Positions 47,869 through 58,154 of a stretch of DNA of 64,000 nucleotides are shown in pieces (the first letter of the stretch is position 1; each line of letters begins with the position of its first letter). The stretch is from Heterocephalus glaber (Eukaryota > Chordata > Mammalia > Rodentia > Bathyergidae). Below the pieces are notes generated by a model. That model was not told where the DNA came from. It worked only from the letters and a program-made list of their open reading frames with translations, and did no database searches. A program made the translations under genes and the position numbers. The DNA lies in contig NW_004624855.1 of NCBI RefSeq assembly GCF_000247695.1, positions 4,602,373 through 4,666,372 on the forward strand, in the 5' to 3' direction.

Positions 47869-48278
47869 TGTTATGAGTCATGTCTAGATTTTCCCCCAAA
47901 ACCTCATGTAGTCATTGGTGGGTCTCTTTCAGAGGTGGCTGGATCTAGAGCGTGTGATGCTGTACTTGATTCATGGTGGAATGCTAGGCTTAAGGTCACT
48001 AGGATTAGGGGTATGACTGCTACCATCCCCTACGTAGTCTACATAAGATAAAAGGCTCAGAAAGACACTGTCAATTTCTCTTGTTACTTTTGCTGTCTTT
48101 GTCTGAAATGAATTGTTTTTCCTGTGGGAATGCCCCTTTGCCATGTGCCACTCGCTCTTGGAACCAGACAACTATGGACTGAAACCTCTGTGAACTGTAA
48201 GCCAAATAAACCTTTCCTCCTTTAACTTGTTGGTGTTGATTATTTTGTCTCAGCAATGAGAGAAAAGTAACTAAGACA
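47869..48278 (+). mobile_element. MaLR copy A, 3' LTR
   Basis: Begins TGTTATGAGTCATGTCTAGA and ends GAGAAAAGTAACTAAGACA. An AATAAA signal sits near 48206. Block order matches the 5' LTR throughout. Confidence 0.9.
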
Positions 48279-48380
48279 CTTATGTTGCCTTAACTTTAGT
48301 CCTTCAAACTCAGTGATGAATTTCTATTCTGTTTTAGGAAATACTTGTTCTTGTACATGTGATATTGCACTCTGAGATAT

Positions 48381-48394
48381 TTCTTTCTCTCTCT

Positions 48395-48433
<39 letters not shown>
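48381..48433. repeat. (CT)n microsatellite
   Basis: About 25 CT units with one interruption (CCAT) near 48400. Confidence 0.95.
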
Positions 48434-48435
<2 letters not shown>

Positions 48436-49072
48436 CCTCCCCCATTTGCTGTTTCTGAATATGCCTCTTCCACACTTTCACTCTTGTTAAACTCATTTTT
48501 TAGCTTTATGAAGCTGAATTACAGTAGTTATATCCACTGAATTATGTCTTCTTATTTCTTATTGCTGTTCTTTTATTCTGTTGACCAGGGTCTGCATTTA
48601 AATCAATTCCAACATTAAATATCTCAGTCTCCAAATTTGTGCTCTTTCCTAATCATGAGTAAATCCCTAATTACATTATCTTCTCTATTTACCAGGCCTC
48701 CACAAATTAATTAAAAAGGGTGAAAAATATCAGTTTGATGATCCCCAGTTTTTGCTGGTTAACGTCTCCATGATCATCAATGTTACTTAAAGGTACAGAC
48801 TATACTCAAATTAACATGTTTAATTTCTGGAAAATAAATGTGTGCAAAAATTTTAAATTATTTATCTCAGTTTTCTCATATGTGAAAGGTTAATGGAATC
48901 CAATTCACCAATATTTGTCTTTATCTTCTTCCACTTTAAGTTTCCTGAAACATTTCATTCTTCTTTTTCTTTTATTTTTATAATTCTGCACTATACAGTT
49001 TCTTCTACTGCTATTAGGAGAGCCTCTTTAATTTGTTTTTCTTCTTTTCTCAACTCCCAAATACATATGGTC
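48434..49072. other. Unassigned AT-rich DNA
   Basis: No gene or repeat recognised. Confidence 0.4.
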
Positions 49073-49615
49073 ATTTTTTTTTTATTAAATTCTTTTATTG
49101 GTACATTGTAGGTATACAACACAATTACATTTCTCACTGGGAATTGTACCTTTACATAATGCATCTTGGTTCTTANNNNNNNNNNNNNNNNNNNNNNNNN
49201 NNNNNNNNNNNNNNNNNNNNNNNNNNNNNNNNNNNNNNNNNNNNNNNNNNNNNNNNNNNNNNNNNNNNNNNNNNNNNNNNNNNNNNNNNNNNNNNNNNNN
49301 NNNNNNNNNNNNNNNNNNNNNNNNNNNNNNNNNNNNNNNNNNNNNNNNNNNNNNNNNNNNNNNNNNNNNNNNNNNNNNNNNNNNNNNNNNNNNNNNNNNN
49401 NNNNNNNNNNNNNNNNNNNNNNNNNNNNNNNNNNNNNNNNNNNNNNNNNNNNNNNNNNNNNNNNNNNNNNNNNNNNNNNNNNNNNNNNNNNNNNNNNNNN
49501 NNNNNNNNNNNNNNNNNNNNNNNNNNNNNTTTTCTTCCTATTTCACATTACCTATTATACATTTAGTCCTTATTTACACTTTCAGTTTCTCACACCAGAG
49601 AAACTATTCTGTATT
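49073..49615 (-). mobile_element. L1 LINE 3' end, antisense, interrupted by assembly gap
   Basis: T run at 49073-49083 is the inverted poly(A). AATTCTTTTATTGGTACATT and GTAGGTATACAACACAATTA are the inverse of the L1 3' terminus seen in sense at 62220-62255. TTCTTA borders the gap, and on its far side CTTCCTATTTCACATTACC, TTTACACTTTCAGTTTCTCA and CACCAGAGAAACTATTC continue the antisense 3' UTR/ORF2 end (compare 24290-24340). The missing part should be the L1 polypurine tract. Confidence 0.8.
49176..49529. other. Assembly gap, 354 N
   Basis: Run of N. Any open frame crossing it is meaningless. Flanks are one L1 3' end. Confidence 1.
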
Positions 49616-49624
49616 TATTCATCA

Positions 49625-49745
49625 TGAAATCAACCAATAACAAATGCTGGCGGGACTGTGGGGAAAGAGGAACCCTGCTCTACTGATAATGGTGACATCT
49701 TGAACCAGAATATGATCAGCCTCCTACATGACCCTGCGAATAATA
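49625..49745 (+). mobile_element. L1 ORF2 3' fragment, sense (inverted relative to the preceding L1)
   Basis: ACAAATGCTGGCGGGACTGT and GGGGAAAGAGGAACCCTGCT are the well-known L1 ORF2 C-terminal block in sense. It directly follows antisense L1, the arrangement made by twin priming (5' inversion). Its right boundary is uncertain. Confidence 0.65.
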
Positions 49746-49758
49746 TGGAGAGGAGTAG

Positions 49759-49798
49759 ATTAGAAGGTAGGGCATGGTATTAGAAGGTAGGGCATGGT
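49759..49798. repeat. Exact tandem duplication, 20-bp unit, two copies
   Basis: ATTAGAAGGTAGGGCATGGT occurs twice in a row with no mismatch. Confidence 0.95.
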
Positions 49799-49799
49799 A

Positions 49800-50449
49800 T
49801 TAGTGCCTTTGTCATGGAAAGAGAAATATTTGCAGAGGATGTGCCATAGTGTGGTGTTCAAAAGCCACTCATAGGTACTAAATGAGCAGCAAGAATTTGC
49901 ACGTATTTTGGTGGTGGTATGTCTACGTGTTTATGGTTAGGAGGAGAAATGTCTAACAAAAAGTAACCTGGGTGTGTCAACAGGTGGATATAGAGTATGA
50001 TGATATGAATTCATACAGTTAGTGACTTCTGCGAGTCTAGGTCATAGTCTCCAGCTACCTGGAGAGACTTCCAAGATCTTCAAGGCCAGAGAAAATGTGA
50101 ACAAGGCAAGTGACTTGAACAGGACCAGAATGGAAGAGACCATGATAGATGTGAGTTTTGAACTAACTAGATATTTCGAATACAGCCAAGAACTTATTTT
50201 AGAACTAAATTTCCAAGGGCAGCAACAATGAACTTACTGTAAAAATGATTTAATTGTTAACACTAAGAATTCAGAGCTAGAGCTCTTTAAAGCCTTCTTT
50301 TCCTAATTCAGAGCTGACACTCAAGTAGAAGTCCACTGATTTTAAGCCTGACTCTCTCTTTCAAGTGTTTTCCATTTGCTTATTGAACATCTCTGTCTAA
50401 ATACTTCAGCAAAACTTCCAATTTAGTATGCCCAAACTGGATGCATTCT
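49800..50449. other. Unassigned non-coding DNA
   Basis: No gene or repeat recognised. Confidence 0.4.
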
Positions 50450-51315
50450 CAGCTTACCTTTTCAACTGGCTTCTTTTCTTTACATTCCTGTTTTTAGGAG
50501 TGGCAATAGCATACACCGAACACCTTGAAATAAGCCATTCTAAGTCTTTGTTTTCTCTTTTAAATTTCTCTTTCTTATGATTTTTTTTCTAGACCATCCA
50601 TTTTGTCTTTTCATGCCACTGTTCTAGTTTAGACTCTGTCCCATGGACTACTGCAATACTATGCCTGATGTTCCATCAGTTCATCTAAAAACTATTACAT
50701 TAATTAATCATCTAAGAGGGCTGGGGATTTAGCTCAGTGGTTCCACCGCCTGCCTCACAAGCACAAGGACTGGAGTTCAATCCCCGGTACAAAAAAAAAT
50801 CATCTAAGATATAATTTTCTATAAATTCATATATAGCCTATTTACACTAGTTCAGGGCTCTTCCCAATATGACTATAAACCATATTAATGGTATCACTTC
50901 ACCCATCTCCTATACAATCCAGTCCAGCTTCCTGAGTCAATCCTCTAATGTTTACTTTCTTGTATCTTTGTTGATACCTACCCTCAGAAATAGTACTCAT
51001 CTCTACTTATCAACTTTTACCCATTCTAATGCCTTATTTAAAATAATCCAACACAATCTTTCTCGATTCCTTCCTTAGGATATAACATGCTGCTAATATG
51101 TGCCTGTGCACACATACACACTTCAAAACTTTGCGATTTTTTTTCATCATTTCTTATTTTTTGCCTGATAATAATGGCTAGTATATTTTACTTGGTGTCT
51201 ACTGATCTTAACTGCTCCAAGAATAGAACTATATTGACATATTTTTGCTTGTATTATACTTAGCTTTATAACTTGCATATGGTGGGTATTCAATAAATAT
51301 AGATGAACAGAGAAG
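50450..51315 (+). mobile_element. L2 LINE 3' region, sense, split by an ID insertion
   Basis: CCATGGACTACTGCAATACT, TCACTTCACCCATCTCCTAT, TATTTAAAATAATCCAACAC, TCTCGATTCCTTCCTTAGGA and the terminal GGTGGGTATTCAATAAATAT follow the L2 3' order. The ID at 50718-50797 interrupts it. Confidence 0.65.
50718..50797 (+). mobile_element. ID SINE with 12-bp target-site duplication
   Basis: GGGCTGGGGATTTAGCTCAG start, B-box GAGTTCAATCC, short A tail. Exact flanking AATCATCTAAGA at 50706-50717 and 50798-50809. It inserted in an L2 relic. Confidence 0.97.
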
Positions 51316-52222
51316 GACTTAACATTTAAGATATTTGCCTGTGTGTTTCTCAGGTACATTCATTTTACTTGTAAACCTGAAAGAGTAATTCTCTTTTTGA
51401 GTTTACTAATTACTATTCTCCTGCCTGATATCTGAAAATTCCATTTATTTTGATGTATATTCCCATTTAGTGGCTATTGATTCACATCTGAAAAAAGTAG
51501 CAAAACCTTGGCTGTATTTCTGGAGAATGAACTTACTATTAAGGCATCATTTCTTCCAAGTGCCAAATTGTTTGATGATTTTAGGATGCAAGATCAGAAA
51601 ATGCTAAAGGATGTGAAAAAGATGACTATAGCATTTTGGGTCTCCAAAATGTGATTAAAGTAGTTCTCGTTTAAAATTGAGAAATGACACAAATGTAAAA
51701 CTAGGGGAAATGACTAAAAATATTGCATTATCTATCTAATATCAAGATATCATCTCACTTGTAAACATAAAACACTTCAGCAAGCAAAGTAGATAACATA
51801 TTTTGATAACTTACATTGCTGAAATTCCTTGCAGCCAGATTTTTAAAAACCCAGTACTTGACTATTTTAATTTTCAAATACTCTGACACCTCTTTGTACC
51901 TTTGGAGTCAGCTGTAAACTAATGAATCTGGAAATGATCAATTCATACTTCTTTTCTTAGTAACTTATCAGAGCTTGCCTGAAGCTATGTATTTTCCTTA
52001 GTTCCTGTCCAAGACATCTGAGCATTTTCTCCTTTGTGACCCAGATTCTCTGATCTATGTGTTGGTATCCAGCTTCCAATTATTTAGAGCATCTCTTTGT
52101 ACATGCTGTATAGTCCTTATTAGTAACTTAGAACAACAAGCAGCTAAAATATGATAGGTTATATTCTCCAAAGAATATTTGAAGGAAACATTTCATTTAC
52201 AATATTTTTGGACATTTAATAC
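51316..52222. other. Unassigned AT-rich DNA
   Basis: No gene or repeat recognised. Confidence 0.4.
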
Positions 52223-52381
52223 TGCTATGGTCTGAATATTTGTGTCCCCCCAAATTCCTATATTAAAATCCTAAGCTTCAAGGGATTGTATTAAGGGTGG
52301 AGAAGATTCGGTTTTGGATAATGATTAGGTCATGGGGGGAGAGGCCTCATGAATAGGACTAATGGTTTCACAAAATAAGCC

Positions 52382-52414
<33 letters not shown>

Positions 52415-52675
52415 CAGAGACAGACAGAGACAGACAGAGACAGACAGAAGGAGATAGAGAGAGAGAGAGAAAAACTCTCAAATCTCATGAGAGTTCCATA
52501 TGAGAACTTTGCTCCGTATGAGAACACAGCAGCAAAGTACTCTGTAGAGACCAGGAGGTAATCCTCACCAAACATGGAATCTGCTCCAGCCTCCAGAACT
52601 ATGAAAAATAAGTTTTTATTGTTTAGAACCCATCAGGTCCATGGTATTTGGCAATAGCAGCCTAAGATAAGACAA
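52223..52675 (+). mobile_element. Old MaLR/ERVL-type solo LTR
   Basis: TGCTATGGTCTGAATATTTG, TGTCCCCCCAAATTCCTATA, TTGAAATCCTAA-like block, GATTAGGTCATGGGGGGAGA, CCTCATGAATAGGACTAATG and the 3' blocks CCTCCAGAACTATGAAAAAT and AGTTTTTATTGTTTAGAACC follow a common eutherian LTR in order. A GA microsatellite grew in the middle. Confidence 0.75.
52380..52470. repeat. (GA)n/(CAGA)n microsatellite
   Basis: GA run followed by GACAGAGA units and another GA run, inside the LTR above. Confidence 0.95.
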
Positions 52676-53582
52676 ATAATGCGTATATAAAATATGCCTA
52701 ACCAATATTTCTCTGACCATTTCACTTATCATTCCTTATAGAACACTGGATTATTCCAAACTCCCACTCCAAAAATAAATGTGGGAATTATCAGAGGGTG
52801 TTCAGCTATTCTATTGAACATTTGATAAGTCATCACTCACTGCTCCTGCGAGGAACACTATCACTTCTGGTAAGCACCAACTTGTTTACTGGGCAGTGTT
52901 GTTTCCTAGAGAACACCATGGATTCTGACACAGCATTGATGCTAAGGAATGAGAACTCTCATGGGAATAAAACAACATGGGCAGATGTGAGGCAAATGCT
53001 ACCTGTTCTATCCATGGTATGCCCTGCTGAAGGAGCCAGGGCTCTACTACCTTGCAGTCTTAGTGAAACTCTTTTTGATTGTTATTTTGGTTAAAAGGCA
53101 AGGCCTAGACATTAATATTGTGCACACAGGATTACAGCTTTGTTCCTTGGTCAGGTTGTCTTGATAAATTTTCTTTCTCCTGGGCTGTGTTCCTTCTCAG
53201 ATATCCCATCAGACCCTCATGCAAATAAATGTCTGGGGCACTGGGCATGCTTCCTTCCAAGCTTGCCTGGCCACATTAGAGCTTGCATAGTTAAGGTCAC
53301 ACTGCAGCTCCTGTCACCCACTGAAATGGAATGAAGTGACCTGACATATATACATATGCTTAACCCAAAGTGCATTCTCGGGTTACATTACAGCAATTTT
53401 TAGTCACAAGACATAAAATTTTCTTTTAAATTTTATTTTAAAAAGCACATTCTTAAGTGTGATTTGTTCTATTTCTATTTACAGAGTCTTAGTAGAAGTC
53501 AGAATATTTAATTTTGACATGAATCAGTGTAGATAAAACACACGTGATTAAGTAATTCAGTTAGTAAGCTTAGAGTATGTAT
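52676..53582. other. Unassigned non-coding DNA
   Basis: No gene or repeat recognised. The 98-codon frame at 52798-53094 has no family signature. Confidence 0.4.
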
Positions 53583-53946
53583 CAATACTTTTCTGTTTAG
53601 AGGACAAAATACCAGCATTGGTATCTTAAAGGAAGAAAAGTTTATTTTGGCCCACAGTTTTAGTGGGTTTTGTTCAAGGCAGAAAGAACATAGTGAAAGA
53701 GCCAGGTGGAGCAAATCTGTTCACATCATGGGACCCAGGGAGGGGTCAGGGGTCTTGAAAGAAGTTATGTCACAACTCCAGTGACCCACATCCACTGACC
53801 AGACCCTACCTCCCAGTAGTACATTCAGCTATGAACAAATCAGTGGAGATTGTTCCAATGAGTATAGATCCCCCATGATCCTATCACTTCTTAAACAGAT
53901 GATATTTCTGGCATGCATTGTAGGTCCAAGCCATAATATTCTATCC
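53583..53946 (-). mobile_element. MaLR copy C, 3' LTR (minus strand)
   Basis: Read on the minus strand it begins TATTATGGCTTGGACCTACA and ends near AAAAGTATTG. On the plus strand the GAAAAGTTTATTTTGGCCCA and CCACAGTTTTAGTGGG blocks are the inverse of a MaLR LTR 3' portion. Confidence 0.75.
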
Positions 53947-55098
53947 TGACCCCCAAAAGGCTCTTGTCTATATTATTATGGAAAATACACTTAGTCCATC
54001 TCTAATAATTGCCAAAGTCTTAACAGTTCCAGCATTACAGAAAAGTTCAATTCCAAAGTCTTTTCTGAGACTCAAGAAAAAAAAATCTTAGTTGTCATTG
54101 TCTATAAAAATAATTTTTAAAAAGTTAAATACTTCACCATAAAATGGCACAGAGTAAACGTTCCCGTTCTGTAATGGAGAAATGGAGGAACAGATAAAAA
54201 TCAGACCAAAGCAATACCAAATTTCAGCAAGAAAGTATTAAATCCTGTAGTTCCATGTTCAGCACCTGGAGCAGGTTGTAATGAGATGTGGTCTACAAAG
54301 TGCTTGGGTGCTACACCTCTCTGGCCCTGCTACTTGCAACTCACAAACCCTGTCTCTTGGGCTGTGTCTGCTTAGTGCCTGTAGTTTTTGTCAGCATACA
54401 TTTCATGTTCACTGGCTTTGCAACTTCCTGAAGTCTCCAATGCACTTTTAGCTTCTCTGTCACAGTTTCACGCACTGTGCTGTTATGTGCACATTGCCTA
54501 CTTTCCTGGACCTTGCTCAGAAATCTGACTAGAAGCCTACATGACTCCACAACGCTTGGATTTTGTGTGCCTTAAAAATTAGCATCATGCAGATGATGTC
54601 ACATTCTGCTGCCAAAGGGAGCAGTAGTGGAACCTTCTTGGATTATGGCTACAGCAGCCTCTGAGTGCCTGGATGACTGAACTTGGGGAAACAAAATCCT
54701 GGGAAGCCCTGAAGTGTGGCTCCCTGGGATGGGGGTGTCTCTTCTCAAAGCAATGTCTTTCAAAGTTGTTTACCCTTTTGTAGCCTTGAGCCTTAAAGTG
54801 TATGATCTGGCCAATTCCTTAGATGTTTTCAAGCCATCTTTATATATTATTTTGATGCAAAACACTTGGCTTCTTTTTAGTGCTAATCTCTTAGTGAGCA
54901 TACTGTCTTTGTCCACTACTTTGCAGGCACTTTCTTTCTGTTGGAACTGTACACTTTGCATATTCTGCTTTTTGCTCCTGCTTCTCACTCTAGATCCAGG
55001 TAAAAAGACCCAGCAGTATTGAGGACACAACCTGAATGATAGGTTGTCTTGAAATTTCATCTCCCAGATTAATTACTTCATCACTCTAACCTCAGTCC

Positions 55099-55490
55099 TG
55101 TCATTTAGAAACAGGGTGTCCCCAAAAGCCTCATGCATTGAAAAGTCCTTGGATCATGGAGGTACTTTTGCTCATCAGTGGATTTACTTATTGAGAAATT
55201 CAAAGCTGACTTGCTGTTAGGAGTTGGAGCCTGGTTGAAGGCCAATCACTGAGGGTATGACCAGGGAGGGTATATCTCCCTTTCTGGCTCCTCCCTTTAC
55301 TTTCTGCTTCCTGGCTTCCATAATGTGATCAGCTTTCTTCCACAGCAAATTCTTTCACTATGCTGTTTCTGTGTTTGAGTCTGCCAATCATGGACTGAAA
55401 CATCTGAACTATAAAGCAAAATAAACCTCTCCTTTTTTAAGTTGAGGCCTTTGGATATTTTGTCTCAGTGACAAGAAAATGACTAAGACA
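55099..55490 (+). mobile_element. Solo MaLR-type LTR D nested in copy C
   Basis: Begins TGTCATTTAGAAACAGGGTG and ends AAGAAAATGACTAAGACA, with GGACTGAAACATCTGAACTA and an AATAAA signal near 55421. Same general LTR family as A and B, but opposite orientation to its host C. The 5-bp flanks are not an exact duplication. Confidence 0.8.
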
Positions 55491-55695
55491 GTCTCCAGTA
55501 GATTCTTAGGACATGGGCAAAATGCAGGCATATTTTCTTCCAGAGTGTAACATACAACCTCTAGTTCAAATGCCAATGGAATCCTTATTCCTAACTAAAA
55601 TTTGCACCTGAACTGTATGGTCAACATTCCTATCAATGTTCTGATCTTCTGTGCTCTGATTAAAATTACCCATCAAGCTCTGTTTAAAGCATTCT

Positions 55696-55784
55696 TTTTT
55701 TTTTTTTTTTTGGTACCGGGAATGGAACTGGGGTCCTTGCACTTGCACGGCAGGCGCTGGAACCACTGAGCTAAATCCCCGGCC
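55696..55784 (-). mobile_element. ID SINE, antisense, nested in MaLR copy C
   Basis: T tail, TGGTACCGGGAATGGAACTG (B-box inverted, mutated), CCACTGAGCTAAATCCCCGG. Flanks share CTGTTTAAAGCATTCT and CTGTTTATAGCATTCT at 55680-55695 and 55785-55800, with one mismatch. Confidence 0.95.
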
Positions 55785-55921
55785 CTGTTTATAGCATTCT
55801 TAGGCTTCCATCATCTGATTCTCCAAACCATTGCAAACTCTTCCTGATAATCAGTTGCAAAGACTTCTAAATTCTATGTGGGTATAGTCACAGCAATGAC
55901 CTTACTACTGGTACCAATTTC

Positions 55922-55998
55922 CTGTTCTAGTCACTTTGCAAAACCTGCATCTGTGAACATTAGACTTTTGGATGACATTTTAGATCTAAGCCATAACA
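55922..55998 (-). mobile_element. MaLR copy C, 5' LTR remnant
   Basis: On the minus strand: TGTTATGGCTTAGATCTAAA at the outer end and TGACTAGAACAGG at the inner end, next to the primer-binding region. Only about 77 bp remain, so most of this LTR was deleted internally. Confidence 0.65.
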
Positions 55999-56204
55999 GA
56001 GGGCATTGGCTTATCATTTGTTGAAAAAACTCAAGGAAAGTACAGATATGTACCCTGAGGCCTAATATGAGTGTGTCAATGAGCTAGGGGGATGGTTTTT
56101 ATGCTTTCTTTCTCTGGGAACATTTTAAGTACCACTGAGCAATGTTTTCAAAAATTTTGGAATAAGACTTCCAGTAATTAAAAGATTATTATAGACCAGT
56201 ACAT

Positions 56205-56252
<48 letters not shown>

Positions 56253-56284
56253 CTTCACCTGTGTGTTTGCATGTATATAGAAGT
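55999..56284. other. Spacer between MaLR copies C and B
   Basis: Unique sequence with the CA microsatellite at its right end. No gene. Confidence 0.5.
56206..56252. repeat. (CA)n microsatellite
   Basis: About 23 CA units with one AA interruption. It lies about 30 bp left of the copy B LTR. Confidence 0.95.
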
Positions 56285-56689
56285 TGTTATAGTTTGTGTT
56301 TAGATGTCCCCTCAAAACTTCATTTGGTCATAAGTTTTTTTTTCAGAGGTGCCTGTATCTAGTGTGTGTGATGTTAGAATTGATTCATGGTGCAATGCTA
56401 GGCTCAAGGGCATTAGGATTAAGGGTGTGAGTGCTACCTGCCCTGAGTAGCCTGGATAACATTAAAAAGGGCAGAAAGATGCTCTTGATGTCTCTTATTG
56501 CTTTTGTTGTAATCTGCTTGCCATGAACTGTTTCTCCTTCATGTTGTCCCTCTGCCAAGCCACCCTGCTTTGGACACAGGTGATTATGGATTGAAAACTC
56601 TACAAATTGTGAGCTAAATAAAACTTTACCCCTTTAACTTTGGGTGTTAGGTATTTCATCTCAGCAATGAGAGAAAAGTTACTACTACA
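56285..56689 (+). mobile_element. MaLR copy B, 5' LTR
   Basis: Begins TGTTATAGTTTGTGTTTAGA and ends GAGAAAAGTTACTACTACA. An AATAAA signal sits near 56616. Clearly diverged from its own 3' LTR and from both LTRs of copy A. Confidence 0.9.
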
Positions 56690-58154
56690 TAATTTGGTAC
56701 CAGAAATGGGCTCGTTTCTGTGACTGTATGTGATCATGTGGCTTAGGAGCATTTGGAATTCACTTGTGACAAAAGAAAGAGTTAGGAAAGGCTTGGAGGT
56801 GCCAGCTGAAAAAAGTAGAGCTGGAACACCTTAGGCTGCACTTGATGGGAGATTCTGGTCAGAGCCCAGAAGACCAGAAGGTTGATAGAAATGATGCCAG
56901 TAATGACCAGACTCAGGAGGTTTCTTCTGGAGAAAAAGAACTGCATTGGTTGTTGGACTCCACACAATTTGTGTAATGCTTTGGTAGAAAATTTGTCTGC
57001 ATTTTGTTCATGTCCAGAGAATTTGTCTGAGATTAATATTAAGAGTGTCAGATGAATTAATCTTGCAGAAGAAATTTCAAGGCAGTCTAATGTTGAGGTG
57101 GTTGAATGGCTACTGTTGGGGACTTTTAGCCAGATTTATGTTGAGAATCAAGAGCAAAGAGCCCAGCAGAATGATTTAAAATATTTGGAATTTGGCCAGA
57201 AAGGAAGCTCCAGTAAAGCTGTGGACTGCAAAGATAGAGCAGAGGAGATCTTGATTGCTGAAAAGAAACAGGAGAATAGAAAAGATGGCCTGAGGGCATC
57301 ACAAGAAGCAGCAGGACTCCACCCTTTGCAGACTTAAAATTGCAAAAGGGAAAGACTTTGCTTTGAGAAGGAATCCCAGAGCATCATGTTCCAGAATGAA
57401 GAATGGGAAGTTGTTCCTCAGGATTTGGTTCATAGGCACTTGATCACTAGAGCCAAGAGAGAAAGAAGCCTAGCTACTGCTACAGCTGGAAGCCAACCTT
57501 GGCACCATCCACATGATGCTCTTTTCAGGTACATGGGAAATGCAAGAAATGTGGGTTCAGGAAGGCTTCTACTTAAATTTCTGAAGAAGGCCTGGGAGAC
57601 CAGGCAGTGTGCTCCTGAGGAGGCAATGTGTGAAGCTGTGATTGTGACGCTGAAGGTGCAGTGGAGACTCCAGAATTTTGGAGAAGTCAGGAACATGGAA
57701 TGTCTTGGGGAAACTCCAAGAAGCAAGCAGAGCCAGCCACAGAGAGAAACCATAGGAATTACAACCACCAACATTGCCCTAGAGGCAGAGCCACCCAAGC
57801 CCTTTGGAGTTCACAACTTGCCACAGATTGCCAGGGATGCTAGAAGTGGAACTGTGGGAATTAATGTTTGCCCTGCTTGACTTTGGACTTGCTTTGGTCC
57901 TATTCCTTTGTATTCTCCTGTTTGTAACTTTTGGAATGGAAATGTGTATCTTGTGCCATTGAATGTTGGAGGTGTTTATCTTTCTTTTCATTTGTACAGG
58001 GGCTTGTAGCTAACATTTGCCTGAAATCTCACAGGAGACTTTGTACCTGGACTTTTCAGCAATGCTGAAATTGTTAAGACTTTGGCAAGGCTTAGAGATG
58101 AACTAAATTCTTTTGTGCATAAAGAGATATGCCTGAGTCTTGCCAGGGCCTGAA
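56690..58154 (+). mobile_element. MaLR copy B, internal region
   Basis: Starts TAATTTGGTACCAGAAATGG, the primer-binding region. Position 56951-57982 is almost identical to copy A 46656-47687 at a constant offset of 10295 with no indel; before and after it the two copies differ by roughly 20-25%. Contains open frames at 57098-57337 and 57386-57880 that mirror those of copy A (the second ends two codons earlier because of a G-to-T change creating a TGA). Confidence 0.9.

Larger units (their letters stand above)
53947..55921 (-). mobile_element. MaLR copy C, internal region, with two nested insertions
   Basis: Minus-strand internal sequence related to copies A and B. The minus frame at 54341-54550 shares the residue pattern RLL.RFL.K..E.RQCA ... 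LKVHWRLQ with the 47091-47591 frame of copy A (there LKVQWRLQ). The inverse of the primer-binding region (TACTGGTACCAATTTCCTG) is at about 55911-55923. A plus-strand solo LTR (55099-55490) and a minus-strand ID (55696-55784) are inserted. Strongly diverged and inactive. Confidence 0.8.

Noticed and set aside
49033..49640. Long open frames across 49033-49640
   Set aside because: They consist mostly of N translated as X and are artefacts of the assembly gap.
3210..55784. tRNA genes at A-box/B-box matches (TAGCTCAGTGG, GAGTTCGATCC)
   Set aside because: Each is an ID SINE: no anticodon-stem cloverleaf closure with a matching 3' acceptor strand, an A-rich tail follows, and target-site duplications flank the unit.
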